From contig RHDP01000001.1 in the NCBI GenBank assembly GCA_003725745.1, positions 2,447,501-2,511,500 on the forward strand: a stretch of 64,000 bases of DNA, read 5' to 3'. This document shows positions 49,093 to 58,810 of the stretch, piece by piece (positions within the stretch are counted from its first letter, which is position 1; each line of letters begins with the position of its first letter). Made by a program: the position numbers and the translations under genes. The notes below the pieces were generated by a model. It saw only the letters and a list, made by a program, of their open reading frames with translations, was not told the DNA's origin and searched no databases. The stretch comes from Streptomyces sp. I6 (GTDB lineage Bacteria; Actinomycetota; Actinomycetes; Streptomycetales; Streptomycetaceae).

Positions 49093-50294
49093 TCACGGTG
49101 TGGGCGTACTCGCCGTCGACTCGAGCGTCGCGTTCGAGGGAGCGCGGCGGGACCGGAGGTCGTGGGCGACGGATTCCGCGTCGCGGAGGACACGGACGGC
49201 GTTCTGCCAGGTGAGCTTGGACAGGTCCGGGCGGGACCAGCCGCGGCGGAGGAGTTCCGCGATCAGGTTGGGGTAGCCCGCGACGTCCTCCAGGCCGGCG
49301 GGGGTGAACGCGGTGCCGTCGAAGTCGCCGCCGATACCGATGTGGTCGACGCCGGCCACCTCGCGCATATGGTCGAGATGGTCGGCGACGGTGGCCGCCG
49401 TCGCCATCGGGCGCGGATGCGCGGCCTCGTACGCCCGCTGGACCTTCATACCCGCCTCGGTGGTGTCGAGGGGTGGAGGCCGTGCTCCCGCATGTTCTCG
49501 TCGGCCGCGCGTGTCCAGGCGACCGCTGCCGGGAGGACGAACTTCGGGACGAACGTCGCCATCGCCACACCGCCGTTCGCCGGAAGCCGTTCCAGCACGT
49601 CGTCGGGGATGTTCCGCGGGTGGTCGCAGATCGCCCGGGCGGAGGAGTGGGAGAAGATCACCGGAGCGGCGGTCGTGTCCAGGGCGTCGCGCATCGTCGT
49701 CGGGGCGACGTGCGAGAGGTCGACGAGCACGCCCGTGCGGTTCATCTCCCGCACCACCTCGTGGCCGAACGCCGACAGCCCGCCGAACCGCGGCTCGTCG
49801 GTGGCCGAGTCCGCCCAGTCGTTGTTGTCGTTGTGGGTCAGCGTCATGTAGCGGACGCCCAGCGTGTGCAGCGCCCGCAGCGTGGCGAGCGAGTTGTTGA
49901 TGGAGTGGCCGCCCTCCGCACCCATGAGGGAGGCGATCCGGCCCTCCTTGCGCGCCGCCTCCATGTCGCCGGCGGTCAGGGCGCGCGCCAGGTCCGCCGG
50001 GTAGCGGGCCAGCAGCCGGTCCACCACGTCGATCTGCTCCAGCGTGGCGCTGACCGCCTCGTCACCCGCCATGTCGCTGCGCACGTACACCGACCAGAAC
50101 TGCGCTCCGACCCCGCCGGACCTCAACCGCGGGATGTCGGTGTGCAGACTGCCCGTCTGGTCGGTCGCGATGTCGCGGCGGTCCAGGTCGTAGCGGACCT
50201 GTTCGCGCAGGGCCCAGGGAAGATCGTTGTGGCCGTCGACGACGGGAAAGGATGTGAGCAGCGAACGGGCTTCGGCGAGAAAATCCACGGTCAA
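49093..50294 (-). CDS. Membrane dipeptidase (peptidase M19), frameshifted in this sequence
   Basis: A renal-dipeptidase-type zinc enzyme that cleaves dipeptides. The first part reads [20 protein letters not shown] (HxD metal site), [40 protein letters not shown] and [39 protein letters not shown]. The frame breaks at the G run 49470-49473; one added base gives [19 protein letters not shown], then [19 protein letters not shown] to the end at 49093, 400 aa. It follows purE by 3 bp and is the third gene of the purK-purE operon. Confidence 0.9.
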
Positions 50295-50297
50295 AGC

Positions 50298-50837
50298 CTA
50301 CTTGCCGAAGCCGAACGCCGCGGCCCCCTCCACCTTGGTGCGCAGGCGCCTGCCCTTCTCCGTCGCCCGGTCGTTCAGCTCCTGCTGGAAGTCCCGCATC
50401 CGGGCCAGCAGGTCGGCGTCCTGGGTGGCGAGGATCCGGGCCGCGAGCAGACCGGCGTTCCGCGCCCCGGCCACCGACACGGTCGCGACCGGCACCCCGG
50501 CGGGCATCTGCACGATCGACAGCAGCGAGTCCATGCCGTCGAGGTACTTCAGCGGCACGGGCACGCCGATCACGGGCAGGGGGGTGACGGAGGCGAGCAT
50601 GCCGGGCAGATGGGCGGCTCCGCCGGCGCCCGCGATGATCGCCTTCAGCCCGCGGCCGGCCGCCTGCTCGCCGTACGCGATCATCTCGCGCGGCATGCGG
50701 TGCGCGGAGACGACGTCCACCTCGTAGGGGATCTCGAACTCGTCCAGGGCCTGGGCGGCGTTCTCCATGACGGGCCAGTCGGAGTCCGAGCCCATCACGA
50801 TGCCGACGAGGGGGGCCGAGTCGGGAGCGGTGGTCAT
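50298..50837 (-). CDS. purE: N5-carboxyaminoimidazole ribonucleotide mutase
   Basis: PurE (179 aa) converts N5-CAIR to CAIR in purine synthesis. The substrate loop [60 protein letters not shown] and the C-terminus [20 protein letters not shown] are all conserved, placing it in class I. ATG 50837 overlaps the purK stop (ATGA), so the two are translationally coupled. The dipeptidase gene follows at 3 bp. Confidence 0.97.
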   Translation of the reverse strand: MTTAPDSAPLVGIVMGSDSDWPVMENAAQALDEFEIPYEVDVVSAHRMPREMIAYGEQAAGRGLKAIIAGAGGAAHLPGMLASVTPLPVIGVPVPLKYLDGMDSLLSIVQMPAGVPVATVSVAGARNAGLLAARILATQDADLLARMRDFQQELNDRATEKGRRLRTKVEGAAAFGFGK

Positions 50838-51972
50838 TCGGTGATCGTTCCTCTGAGGTAGTCGGCCGCGTGGCGGGCGCGCGCGAGCACGTCGTCCAGG
50901 TCGTCGCCGTAGGTGTTGACGTGCCCGACCTTGCGGCCCGGCTTCACGTCCTTGCCGTACATGTGGATCTTCAGCTGCGGGTCCCGGGCCATGCAGTGCA
51001 GATAGCCCTGGTACATGTCCGGGTAGTCGCCGCCGAGGACGTTCGCCATGACCGTCCATGCCGCCCGGGGCCGGGGGTCGCCGAGCGGCAGGTCGAGCAC
51101 GGCCCGCACATGGTTGGCGAACTGGGACGTGACGGCTCCGTCCTGGGTCCAGTGCCCGGAGTTGTGGGGACGCATCGCCAGTTCGTTGACGAGGATGCGG
51201 CCGTCCGTGGTCTCGAAGAGCTCGACCGCCAGATGGCCGACCACACCGAGCTCCTGCGCGATGCGCAGCGCGAGCCGCTGGGCCTCCCCGGCCAGTTCCC
51301 CGTCGAGGTCCGGCGCGGGGGCGATCACGGTGTCGCAGACGCCGTCGACCTGCCGGGACTCCACCACGGGGTAGGCGACCGCCTGGCCGTGCGGGGACCG
51401 GACGATGTTGGCGGCCAGCTCGCGGCGGTAGTCGACCTTCTCCTCGGCGAGGACGGGCACACCGGCGCGGAACGGCGGCGCGGCGTCCTCCTCGCTCCGG
51501 ACGAACCACACGCCCTTGCCGTCGTAGCCGCCGCGCACGGTCTTCAGGATCACGGGGAAGCCCCCCACCTCCGCGGCGAAGGCCGCCGCGTCGGCCGGGT
51601 CGGCGACGATGCGGTGGCGCGGGCTGGGCGCGCCGATCGCGTCGAGCCGTGCGCGCATCACCCCCTTGTCCTGGGCGTGCACCAGCGCGTCCGGGCCCGG
51701 GCGGACGGGGACGCCCTCCGCCTCCAGGGCCCGCAGGTGCCCGGTGGGCACGTGCTCGTGGTCGAAGGTGATCACGTCGCAGCCGCGGGCGAAGTCACGG
51801 AGGGTGTCCAGGTCCCGGTAGTCGCCGACGACGACCTCGCCGGCGACCAGGGCCGCCGAGTCCTGGGGGGTGTCACTGAGGAGCTTGAACCTGATGCCGA
51901 GGGGATGCCTGCCTCGTGTGTCATACGGGCGAGCTGTCCGCCGCCGACCATGCCGACTACGGGAAACGTCAC
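50834..51972 (-). CDS. purK: N5-carboxyaminoimidazole ribonucleotide synthase, frameshifted in this sequence
   Basis: PurK makes N5-CAIR from AIR, bicarbonate and ATP. The start [20 protein letters not shown] leads to a break at the G run 51901-51904; one added base gives [23 protein letters not shown]-grasp features follow: [39 protein letters not shown] and [20 protein letters not shown]. Restored length is 379 aa. GTG 51972 lies directly behind GGGAGG and TACCCT, so initiation may be leaderless. Purine synthesis is essential on minimal medium, so the break is almost surely a sequence error. Confidence 0.92.
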
Positions 51973-52150
51973 CCTCCCAGGGTATCCGGAGCTCCGTACG
52001 GCCCCGCCCGCCCCTCCGCTTCGTACGATCCCACAAGGGCCGGGGCTGCCGGGCGGGACTCCCGACCGGCCGCCCACCGGGCACGCGGGTGGGGGTGCTG
52101 GTTAGAGTGGTCTGGTTGACGTAATCGACCGGACGGGACCAGCGGACACC

Positions 52151-52660
52151 ATGAGCGAACGGGGCGCACTGCGTGTGCGACTGAACCGGCTCGCGCGCGA
52201 GGTCGCCAAGTTCGGCGCGGTCGGCGCCATGGGCCTCCTCGTCAACATGGCCGCCTTCAACCTGCTGCGGCAGACCACCGAGATCCCGGTGGTGCGCGCC
52301 AGCCTGCTCGCCACGGTCATCGCGATCCTGTTCAACTACGTGGGCTTCCGCTACTTCACCTACCGGGATCGGGACAAGAGCGGCCGCACCAGGGAACTGA
52401 GCCTGTTCCTGCTGTTCAGCGCGATCGGCCTGGTGATCGAGAACGGTGTGCTGTACGTCGCGACCTACGGCTTCGGCTGGGACGGCCCGCTGCAGAGCAA
52501 CGTGTTCAAGTTCCTCGGCATCGCCGTGGCGACACTGTTCCGCTTCTGGTCGTACCGCACCTGGGTCTTCCAGGCGCTGCCCGCCCGCGAGGCCGTGCAG
52601 ACCGCCGAGTCGTTCCTGGAGCAGCGGCGTACGGAGCAGCCCCACCGCGTCGGCAGCTGA
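52151..52660 (+). CDS. GtrA-family membrane protein
   Basis: A 169-aa protein with four hydrophobic helices (KFGAVGAMGLLVNMAAFNLL, LLATVIAILFNYVGFRYFTY, LFLLFSAIGLVIENGVLYVA, FLGIAVATLFRFWSYRTWVF), the GtrA-like flippase fold that passes polyprenyl-linked sugars or couples to glycosyltransferases. Divergent from purK, it may work with the wall-glycan genes elsewhere in the window. Start ATG 52151; a weak upstream site. Substrate unknown. Confidence 0.9.
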   Translation: MSERGALRVRLNRLAREVAKFGAVGAMGLLVNMAAFNLLRQTTEIPVVRASLLATVIAILFNYVGFRYFTYRDRDKSGRTRELSLFLLFSAIGLVIENGVLYVATYGFGWDGPLQSNVFKFLGIAVATLFRFWSYRTWVFQALPAREAVQTAESFLEQRRTEQPHRVGS

Positions 52661-52762
52661 CCCGGCCCGCTCGCCGCGTTCCCAGACCTGCTCGCCGGTC
52701 CCAGGCGTCGGCCCGCTCGCCGCGCTCCAGCGCCGGCCCGCTCACGGTCGGCGCACCGCGCG

Positions 52763-52816
52763 CACCACGTGCACCACGTGCACCACGTGCACCACGTGCA
52801 CCACATGCACCACGTG
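52763..52816. repeat. Six tandem 9-bp units CACCACGTG
   Basis: Units at 52763, 52772, 52781, 52790, 52799 (CACCACATG) and 52808. Each junction makes a CACGTG core and GTGCAC palindrome. It lies between the convergent GtrA and histidine kinase genes. Confidence 0.93.
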
Positions 52817-52826
52817 CACCGGAGCG

Positions 52827-54095
52827 TCAGCGCACCGTGCGCTCCGGCTGCTGCTCGCGCGGGCGCGCCTCCCGGCTCAGGAACAGGGCGAACACCGCGG
52901 GCTGCTGCTGCAGCAGCTCCAGCCGCCCGCCGTCCGCCTCCGCGAGGTCCCGGGCCACCGCGAGGCCGATCCCCGTCGAGTTCCGCCCGCTGATCGCGCG
53001 CTCGAAGATCCGCGCCCCCAGGTCGCCCGGTACGCCGGGACCCTCGTCGGTCACCTCCACCACGGCCTGGTTGCCGGTGACCCGTGTGCGCAGGGCCACG
53101 GTGCCGCCCCCGTGCATCAGCGAGTTCTCGATCAGGGTGGCCAGGACCTGGGCGACGGCACCCGGTGTCCCGACGGCCCTCATCCCCTGCTTGCCGGAGC
53201 AGACGATGGCGCGCCCCGCACTGCGGTACGCCGGGCGCCACTCCTCGATCTGCTGCTTGACGACCTCGTCGAGGTCGAAGGCGACGGCGGACCCGGTCCG
53301 CGCGTCCTTGGCGTTGGTGAGCAGCCGCTCCACCACGTCGGTGAGGCGTTCCACCTGGGTGAGGGCGACGTGTGCCTCCTCCTTGACGGTTTCCGGGTCG
53401 TCGGTGGCGGAGATCTCCTCCAGCCGCATGGAGAGGGCGGTCAGGGGCGTACGGAGCTGGTGGGACGCGTCAGCGGCGAGCCGGCGCTCGGCGGTGAGCA
53501 TCCGGGCGATCCGCTCGGCGCTGGCGTCCAGGACGTCGGCGACGCGGTCGAGCTCGGGGACCCCGTAGCGCTTGTGGCGGGGCCGCGGGTCGCCGGAGCC
53601 CAGCCGCTCCGCGGTCTCGGCGAGGTCGGTCAGGGGCGAGGCGAGCCGGTTGGCCTGCCGTACCGCGAGCAGCACGGCGGCGATGACGGCGAGCAGCGCC
53701 ACCGCCGCGATGATCATGAGGGAGCGGCCGACCTCGCGGGTCACGGTGGCGCGGGACTCCTCGACGGTGACCCGCTCACCCCGTTCACCGGTGGCGGAGC
53801 CGCGGATCACACCGCCGGAGGGCTGCTGTCCCACCTCGACCGGCGGGCTGCCGGGAATCTCGATCCTGGCGAAGCGGTGGAGACCGATCTGCTCGGCCAG
53901 CACCCCGTCGTCGACCGGCTCCCCTTCCATCACCTTGGCCTCGACGACACTGACCAGCCGGAGTGCCTCGGAGTCGAGACGCTCCTGGGCGCTGTTGCCG
54001 ATGGTCCGCGTCTCGACGATGACGAGCGACACGCCGAAGACGGCGATCACCACGAGCACCACGGCCAGGGTGGAGTTGATCAGTCGGCGGCGCAC
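52827..54095 (-). CDS. Two-component sensor histidine kinase
   Basis: A 422-aa kinase with a classic layout: a first helix at 10-28 (AVVLVVIAVFGVSLVIVETR), a short extracellular domain, a second helix at 126-146 (MIIAAVALLAVIAAVLLAV), HAMP, then the H-box DASHQLRTPLTALSMRLEEI with His212, N-box ATLIENSLMHGGGTV and G-boxes VTDEGPGVPGDLGARIFERA, STGIGLAVARDLAEADGG. GTG 54095 has GGAGGGCACC immediately upstream. A longer frame opens 150 codons earlier but is Pro/Arg-rich and unlike the family. The response regulator precedes it on the same strand; the stimulus is unknown. Confidence 0.9.
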   Translation of the reverse strand: MRRRLINSTLAVVLVVIAVFGVSLVIVETRTIGNSAQERLDSEALRLVSVVEAKVMEGEPVDDGVLAEQIGLHRFARIEIPGSPPVEVGQQPSGGVIRGSATGERGERVTVEESRATVTREVGRSLMIIAAVALLAVIAAVLLAVRQANRLASPLTDLAETAERLGSGDPRPRHKRYGVPELDRVADVLDASAERIARMLTAERRLAADASHQLRTPLTALSMRLEEISATDDPETVKEEAHVALTQVERLTDVVERLLTNAKDARTGSAVAFDLDEVVKQQIEEWRPAYRSAGRAIVCSGKQGMRAVGTPGAVAQVLATLIENSLMHGGGTVALRTRVTGNQAVVEVTDEGPGVPGDLGARIFERAISGRNSTGIGLAVARDLAEADGGRLELLQQQPAVFALFLSREARPREQQPERTVR

Positions 54096-54534
54096 GGTGC
54101 CCTCCGGGCGGGTCTTGCGGTCCTGCGGGGGCCGGGCCCCCGCGGTCCTTGCCGTCCGCGGGCCGCCCGGGCTCGGGCCGCCCGCCTGCTGTTCCTCGTA
54201 CTCGGGCCGACCGGGCTCGGGCCGACCGGCCCGGGGCGGCCCTGGGCCGAGCGCCCCGGTCACCGGCGGCCCGGCCGTTGACGGCCCGGTCACGCGCCGC
54301 CCCGGGCTGAACAGCCCGCCCGCGGAGCCGCCGCGCGCGAAGCCGCCACGCCGGGCCGCCGCGCGCGAAGCCGGCCGCGCTCGGAACCGGCCGCGGTACG
54401 GCTGCCGCCCCGGGCCGGACCCGGCCGGGCTCCGCGCTCGCTCCGGTGCACGGCGCCCCCGGGGCCCGACCCCGGGCTGCCCGGGGTCGCCCCGTCCGAG
54501 GCGCGGCGGCCCGGGCCGCGCGGCGCCGCGGCGC
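54096..54534. other. GC-rich gap between response regulator and histidine kinase
   Basis: About 440 bp of Pro/Gly/Arg-type low complexity (CGGGCTCGGGCCGACCGG units). It could code for an N-terminal extension of the kinase, since its frame is open, but there is no family similarity and a good start exists downstream. No other gene is seen. Confidence 0.5.
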
Positions 54535-55212
54535 TCAGTTCTTCTCGAAGCGGAAGCCGACACCCCGGACCGTCGCGATATACCGCGGGTTCGCCGCGTC
54601 GTCCCCCAGCTTCTTGCGCAGCCAGGAGATGTGCATGTCGAGGGTCTTCGTGGAGGACCACCATGTGGTGTCCCAGACCTCCCGCATCAGCTGGTCGCGG
54701 GTGACCACCCGGCCGGCGTCCCGCACCAGCACGCGCAGCAGATCGAACTCCTTCGCCGTGAGCTGGAGCTCCTCGTCGCCCATCCAGGCCCGATGGGACT
54801 CGACGTCGATCCGCACGCCGTGCGTCGCGGGGGCGGCGGCGGGCTCCGCCGCACCGCGGCGGAGCAACGCGCGTACCCGAGCGAGCAGCTCGGCGAGCCG
54901 GAAGGGCTTGGTCACGTAGTCGTCGGCGCCGGCGTCCAGGCCGACGACCGTGTCCACCTCGTCGGCGCGGGCCGTCAGCACCAGGATCGGCACGCTGTGG
55001 CCGTCGGCACGCAGCCGCCTCGCCACTTCGAGCCCGTCCATTCCCGGCAGCCCGAGATCCAGTACGACCAGGTCGACACCGCCGCGGAGGCCGGCGTCGA
55101 GCGCGCTCGGGCCGTCCTCGCGGACCTCGACCTCGTACCCCTCCCGGCGCAGGGCGCGCGCCAGCGGCTCGGAGATGGATGCGTCGTCCTCGGCGAGCAG
55201 TACACGGGTCAT
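54535..55212 (-). CDS. OmpR-family response regulator
   Basis: A 225-aa regulator. The receiver has acidic residues D9/D10, phospho-acceptor Asp52 (DLVVLDLGLPGMDGLEVARR) and the conserved Lys in DDYVTKPFRLAELLARVRAL. The C-terminal winged helix is VRIDVESHRAWMGDEELQLT, DLLRVLVRDAGRVVTRDQLM, WWSSTKTLDMHISWLRKKLG and IATVRGVGFRFEKN. It is followed by its kinase on the same strand. The gene regulated is unknown. The start codon ATG 55212 has a poor ribosome-binding site. Confidence 0.95.
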   Translation of the reverse strand: MTRVLLAEDDASISEPLARALRREGYEVEVREDGPSALDAGLRGGVDLVVLDLGLPGMDGLEVARRLRADGHSVPILVLTARADEVDTVVGLDAGADDYVTKPFRLAELLARVRALLRRGAAEPAAAPATHGVRIDVESHRAWMGDEELQLTAKEFDLLRVLVRDAGRVVTRDQLMREVWDTTWWSSTKTLDMHISWLRKKLGDDAANPRYIATVRGVGFRFEKN

Positions 55213-55327
55213 GGGGTGATGGTAGTCCGCCAAGGCGGGGCTCCGGGGGTCCCGGGCAGGCCACCCGATGGTGGCGATGCCATCCTGGTCGGCGCGGTCG
55301 CGGGCGGGCGGGCCTTTTCCGCACACC

Positions 55328-55357
55328 TGTGACCCGCCTCTCAAATGGTCTATACAT
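55328..55357 (+). promoter_or_regulatory. Promoter with DasR-like operator upstream of the POT transporter
   Basis: TGTGAC (55328-55333) and TATACA (55351-55356) are separated by 17 nt. TGGTCTATACAT (55346-55357) overlaps the -10 and matches 9 of 12 bases of the DasR-type core TGGTCTAGACCA. Transcription would read rightward toward the peptide transporter. Confidence 0.45.
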
Positions 55358-55405
55358 ATCGCTGTCATGCCTTATGGTGTCAAGGCGCCTACAGCACGAA
55401 CGGGG

Positions 55406-55437
55406 ACCTTTGGCTGCTTTATCGCCAAAGGTCTCTT
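55406..55437 (+). terminator. Hairpin with T-rich tail in the transporter leader
   Basis: ACCTTTGGC (55406-55414) pairs with GCCAAAGGT (55424-55432) and is followed by CTCTTTT. It lies between the promoter at 55328-55357 and the transporter start at 55668, so it could be an attenuator or the end of a short RNA. A 29-codon frame (ATG 55369) spans it. Confidence 0.6.
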
Positions 55438-55667
55438 TTGTGCGCGGAGCGGGTGAGCCCTCCTCCGCGACCCTGAACGACCTGGGCCGGGCCCCGCCCG
55501 CGACGACCGCGGACGGGGTGTGGATCCCGGTGAGGACTGTCCCTCGCCCCTGCCGGGGGCGGCCCCTCGGGCGTGGGGGCGGGACCGCTTCCCCGCCGGT
55601 ACCGGCCGCCCCCACCGGGCGCGGAGACCGCTCACGATGCGGTGCGTCCCGAGCAGCAAGGATCGAC

Positions 55668-57170
55668 ATGGCGTCCAGCCTGACGAAGGACTCGTCCACC
55701 ACCCCTGGCGAGAAGACCTTCTTCGGCCACCCCCGCGGTATGGCCACGCTCTTCATGACGGAGATGTGGGAGCGCTTCTCCTGGTACGGAATGCGCGGCA
55801 TCCTCGTCCTCTACCTGGTCGCGGGGGTGCTCGACGGGCCGCTCCAGGGCAGGGAGGCGCTCGCCGCCTCGATCTACGGCGTCTACAACGCCGTCGTCTA
55901 CATGGCCGCCATGCCCGGCGGCTGGATCGCCGACCGGCTGTGGGGCGCGCGCAAGGCCGTGCTCGTCGGCGGCATCGTCATCGCCCTGGGGCACTACACC
56001 CTGGCCATCCCCTCGGACACCGCCTTCTTCGCCGGTCTGGTGCTCATCGCCGCCGGTACGGGTCTGCTGAAGCCGAACATCTCGGCCATGGTCGGCGGCC
56101 TCTACCAGGGCCAGTCCAGCGCCCGCCGCGACGCCGGCTTCACGCTCTTCTACATGGCGATCAACATCGGCGCCATGGCCGCCCCGCTGGCCGTCGGCTA
56201 CCTCGGCGAGAACGTGAACTGGCACCTCGGCTTCTCCGTCGCCGGTATCGGCATGACACTGGCGGTCGTCCAGTACGTCCTCGGCAGCCGCCACCTCGGC
56301 GACATCGGCAAGGAGCCCGGCACCCCGGCGACGCCGGCGGAGAGGCGGACCGCGCTGCGCAGGGTCCTGCTGTGGGGCGGTCTGGCCGTCGCCGCGCTCG
56401 CCATGGACGTGCTGCTCGGCACGTACGACATCGAGCACATCGTCAACGTCCTGGCGGTCCTGGGCATCGTCGTCCCGGTCGTCTACTTCGCCGCGATCTA
56501 CCGCAACCCGGCGCTGACCGCGGCCGACAAGCCCAAGATCCAGGCGTTCGCCTGGTTCTTCGCCACGGCCGTGCTGTTCTGGCTGATCTACGACCAGTCG
56601 GGCTCGCTGCTGACGCTGTTCGCGGACAACAAGACCGACCGCGTGATCGGTGGCTGGGAGTTCCCGGCGTCCTGGTACCAGTCGGTGAACCCGGCCATGG
56701 TCATCGTCCTGGCCCCGCTGTTCGCCACCCTCTGGGTGAAGCTCGCCCAGCGCAACCGCGAGCCCAGCACCCCGATGAAGTTCGCCCTGGCGATGCTGCT
56801 CATCGGCGGCTCGTTCGCCATCATGGGCCTGGCGGGCGCCGCGGCCGCGAACAGCGAGACCGGCAAGGTCACCGTCTTCTGGCTGCTGAGCGTCTACTTC
56901 GTCCAGACCGTCGGCGAGATGTGCCTGTCGCCGGTGGGCCTGTCGCTGTCCACGAAGCTGGCGCCCCAGCAGTTCGTCGGCCAGATCATGGGCCTGTGGT
57001 TCCTGGCCACCGCGACGGGCAACGCCCTCAACGGCTGGGTGACCAAGCTCAACGAGCCGCTCGGCGATGCCGCGTACTACTCGATGTGGGCGGCCGTCGC
57101 GATCGCCGCGGGCCTGACGTTCATGATGGCGGGCAAGAGGATCCGCGCCCTCATGGGCGACGTCCGCTGA
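55668..57170 (+). CDS. POT-family peptide MFS transporter
   Basis: A 500-aa proton-coupled di/tripeptide symporter (PTR2/DtpT type). Twelve or more helices are visible. POT signatures are present: EMWERFSWYGMRGILVLYLV (ExxERFxYY-type), AGTGLLKPNISAMVGGLYQG, FTLFYMAINIGAMAAPLAVG (FYxxINxG) and AVLFWLIYDQSGSLLTLFAD. ATG 55668 follows AAGGATCG. The leader holds a promoter with a DasR-like site and a hairpin, so expression may be controlled by nutrient or amino-sugar signals. A strong bidirectional hairpin ends it. Confidence 0.95.
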   Translation: MASSLTKDSSTTPGEKTFFGHPRGMATLFMTEMWERFSWYGMRGILVLYLVAGVLDGPLQGREALAASIYGVYNAVVYMAAMPGGWIADRLWGARKAVLVGGIVIALGHYTLAIPSDTAFFAGLVLIAAGTGLLKPNISAMVGGLYQGQSSARRDAGFTLFYMAINIGAMAAPLAVGYLGENVNWHLGFSVAGIGMTLAVVQYVLGSRHLGDIGKEPGTPATPAERRTALRRVLLWGGLAVAALAMDVLLGTYDIEHIVNVLAVLGIVVPVVYFAAIYRNPALTAADKPKIQAFAWFFATAVLFWLIYDQSGSLLTLFADNKTDRVIGGWEFPASWYQSVNPAMVIVLAPLFATLWVKLAQRNREPSTPMKFALAMLLIGGSFAIMGLAGAAAANSETGKVTVFWLLSVYFVQTVGEMCLSPVGLSLSTKLAPQQFVGQIMGLWFLATATGNALNGWVTKLNEPLGDAAYYSMWAAVAIAAGLTFMMAGKRIRALMGDVR

Positions 57171-57215
57171 CACCGCGGAGTTCCGCCGGGCCGGCCACCC
57201 GCGTACTCATCGGAC

Positions 57216-57254
57216 GGGCCGGCCCGGCGCGCACACCGCGTGCCGGGCCGGCCC
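57216..57254. terminator. Strong hairpin between the POT transporter and the exported protein gene
   Basis: GGGCCGGCCCGGC (57216-57228) and GCCGGGCCGGCCC (57242-57254) are perfect 13-bp arms with a 13-nt loop, between convergent gene ends. Confidence 0.75.
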
Positions 57255-57274
57255 GCCCTCGTCCAGGTGGGTGC

Positions 57275-58576
57275 TCACGTCTGCCCGTTCGCCGGGGGCC
57301 GGTTCTCCGGCGGTACGGAGTCCGGGGTCGGGTCCGGGGCCGAGCCGCGAGCGGAGTCCGGGTTGGAGTCCGAGGTCGGGTCCGGGGTGGACCACGGCGG
57401 GGCCTCGGGGGTGCCGGGGCCGGGGTCCCGCGTCGTGGGGGCGGCGGGGTCCGCGCGCGGGGCGACCGGGTGCCCGGCCCGGTGCCGACCGGTGTGCCGC
57501 GGCCGCACCCGATCCACGACGGCCATCCCCATCCGGAACAGCGCCGCCGGTACCACGACGGCCAGCAGGACCCAGAAGAGCGTCACGCCCCAGGGCCTGC
57601 CCACGCCCCAGGGCTGCTCGACGAGCAGCTGCGAGCCGTACCGCACGGACACCCGGTAGTCGCCGTGCGCCCCGGCCGGCAGCCGGACGGGCAGCGTGAT
57701 CCGCTCCTTGCGACCCGGCTGGACGGTGCCGCGCCACCGCCGCTCCTCCCAGCTGGGGGCGAACACACCGTGGGCGGTGCCGACCCGGAAGACGGGGTCC
57801 TCGACCGGGGCGGTGCCGAGGTTGCCGACGGTGAAGACGAGTTCACGAGCCGGTGGAGCGCCGAACCAGACGAGCAGCCCGCTCGACCCGGTCAGTTCGG
57901 CGGTCGTGAGCACGGCGAGCCTGCCCCCAGCGGTCTGCCGCGGCAGCGGGGCGGTGGGGTGGCCGGCGACGGTGAACGGCTGGTCCACGACGGCCCGCTC
58001 GCCGGTGACCGTGGCGACGTGCACCACGCAGGGACACGGTTCCGGGGGCTCGGCGACCGGCATGCTCATGCTGAAGGCGCCCCCGGCGTCGGTGGTGACG
58101 GCCCGGCCCTCGGCGTTGGCGCAGGAGTTGGTACCGCCGACCACTCCTCTGCCGGGCTCGGACTGCCCGCAGATCAGCAGCATCAGCAGGGTCTCGGGCC
58201 GCCACCCGGAGCCGCTGACGGTGATGTCATCGCCCTTGCCCGCCTGGGACGCGGAGAGACGGACGACGGGCTGCGGGTCCGCGGCGGTGTAGGGGACCGG
58301 ACCGGCACCGTACGAGGCGGGGCCCGCCGGGACGACCGCCGACGGGGCCGGACCCGAGGCGACGGCCGCGGACGGGGCCGGACCCGAGGCGAAAGTAGCC
58401 GGGTGGGCCGCAAGAGAAGCCGGACCCGAGGCGACGGCCGCGGACGGGGCCGGACCCGAGGCGAAAGTAGCCGGGTGGGCCGCAAGAGAAGCCGGACCCG
58501 AGGCGACGGCCGCGACGAGGAGCACGGCGACCAGCCGGACGGCGGCACGGCGGCCGCCCGCTGTCCGGCGCGGCAC
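57275..58576 (-). CDS. Exported membrane-anchored protein with 24-residue repeats (partner of LPXTG protein)
   Basis: A protein of about 433 aa. Signal region VRLVAVLLVAAVASGPASLA is followed by two 24-aa tandem repeats (ASGPASLAAHPATFASGPAP) and an Ig-like beta domain (VVRLSASQAGKGDDITVSGS, SMSMPVAEPPEPCPCVVHV). A final helix (VTLFWVLLAVVVPAALFRMG) and a Pro/Asp/Ser-rich tail end it. GTG 58576 is my best start but has no clear ribosome-binding site. It lies downstream of an LPXTG protein and a second exported protein, so a shared surface role is likely. Function is not known. Confidence 0.7.
   Translation of the reverse strand: MPRRTAGGRRAAVRLVAVLLVAAVASGPASLAAHPATFASGPAPSAAVASGPASLAAHPATFASGPAPSAAVASGPAPSAVVPAGPASYGAGPVPYTAADPQPVVRLSASQAGKGDDITVSGSGWRPETLLMLLICGQSEPGRGVVGGTNSCANAEGRAVTTDAGGAFSMSMPVAEPPEPCPCVVHVATVTGERAVVDQPFTVAGHPTAPLPRQTAGGRLAVLTTAELTGSSGLLVWFGAPPARELVFTVGNLGTAPVEDPVFRVGTAHGVFAPSWEERRWRGTVQPGRKERITLPVRLPAGAHGDYRVSVRYGSQLLVEQPWGVGRPWGVTLFWVLLAVVVPAALFRMGMAVVDRVRPRHTGRHRAGHPVAPRADPAAPTTRDPGPGTPEAPPWSTPDPTSDSNPDSARGSAPDPTPDSVPPENRPPANGQT
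58351..58494. repeat. Two tandem 72-bp repeats within the exported-protein gene
   Basis: Copies at 58351-58422 and 58423-58494, with a partial third from 58495. They contain GACCCGAGGCGACGGCCGCG and encode 24-residue repeats. Confidence 0.92.
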
Positions 58577-58810
58577 ACCGGACGGGGGGCGGGGCCACCC
58601 CGGCACGGCGCCGACGGGGCCGCCCGCCCCCGTGCGGGGCCGGAAGCCCCGCGGGCGGCTACCGCCGTTCCGGGCACGGGACCACCGCAACCGGGTGAGC
58701 GGCCCACGGGCGGGAAGCCCCTGCTCCCTGCCGGGCGGCTCCCAGAGGCGGGCGCGCACCCAGGCGGTCCGCGCGCCCGGGCCGCCGGCTCGTCCACGGG
58801 ACTGCGGCGT

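Noticed and set aside
52763-52816. CRISPR array
   Set aside because: The 9-bp units are contiguous without spacers, and no cas genes are present. No other array in the window has spacers.
54096-54563. N-terminal extension of the histidine kinase
   Set aside because: The frame is open but low-complexity, and GTG 54095 with GGAGG fits the family start.
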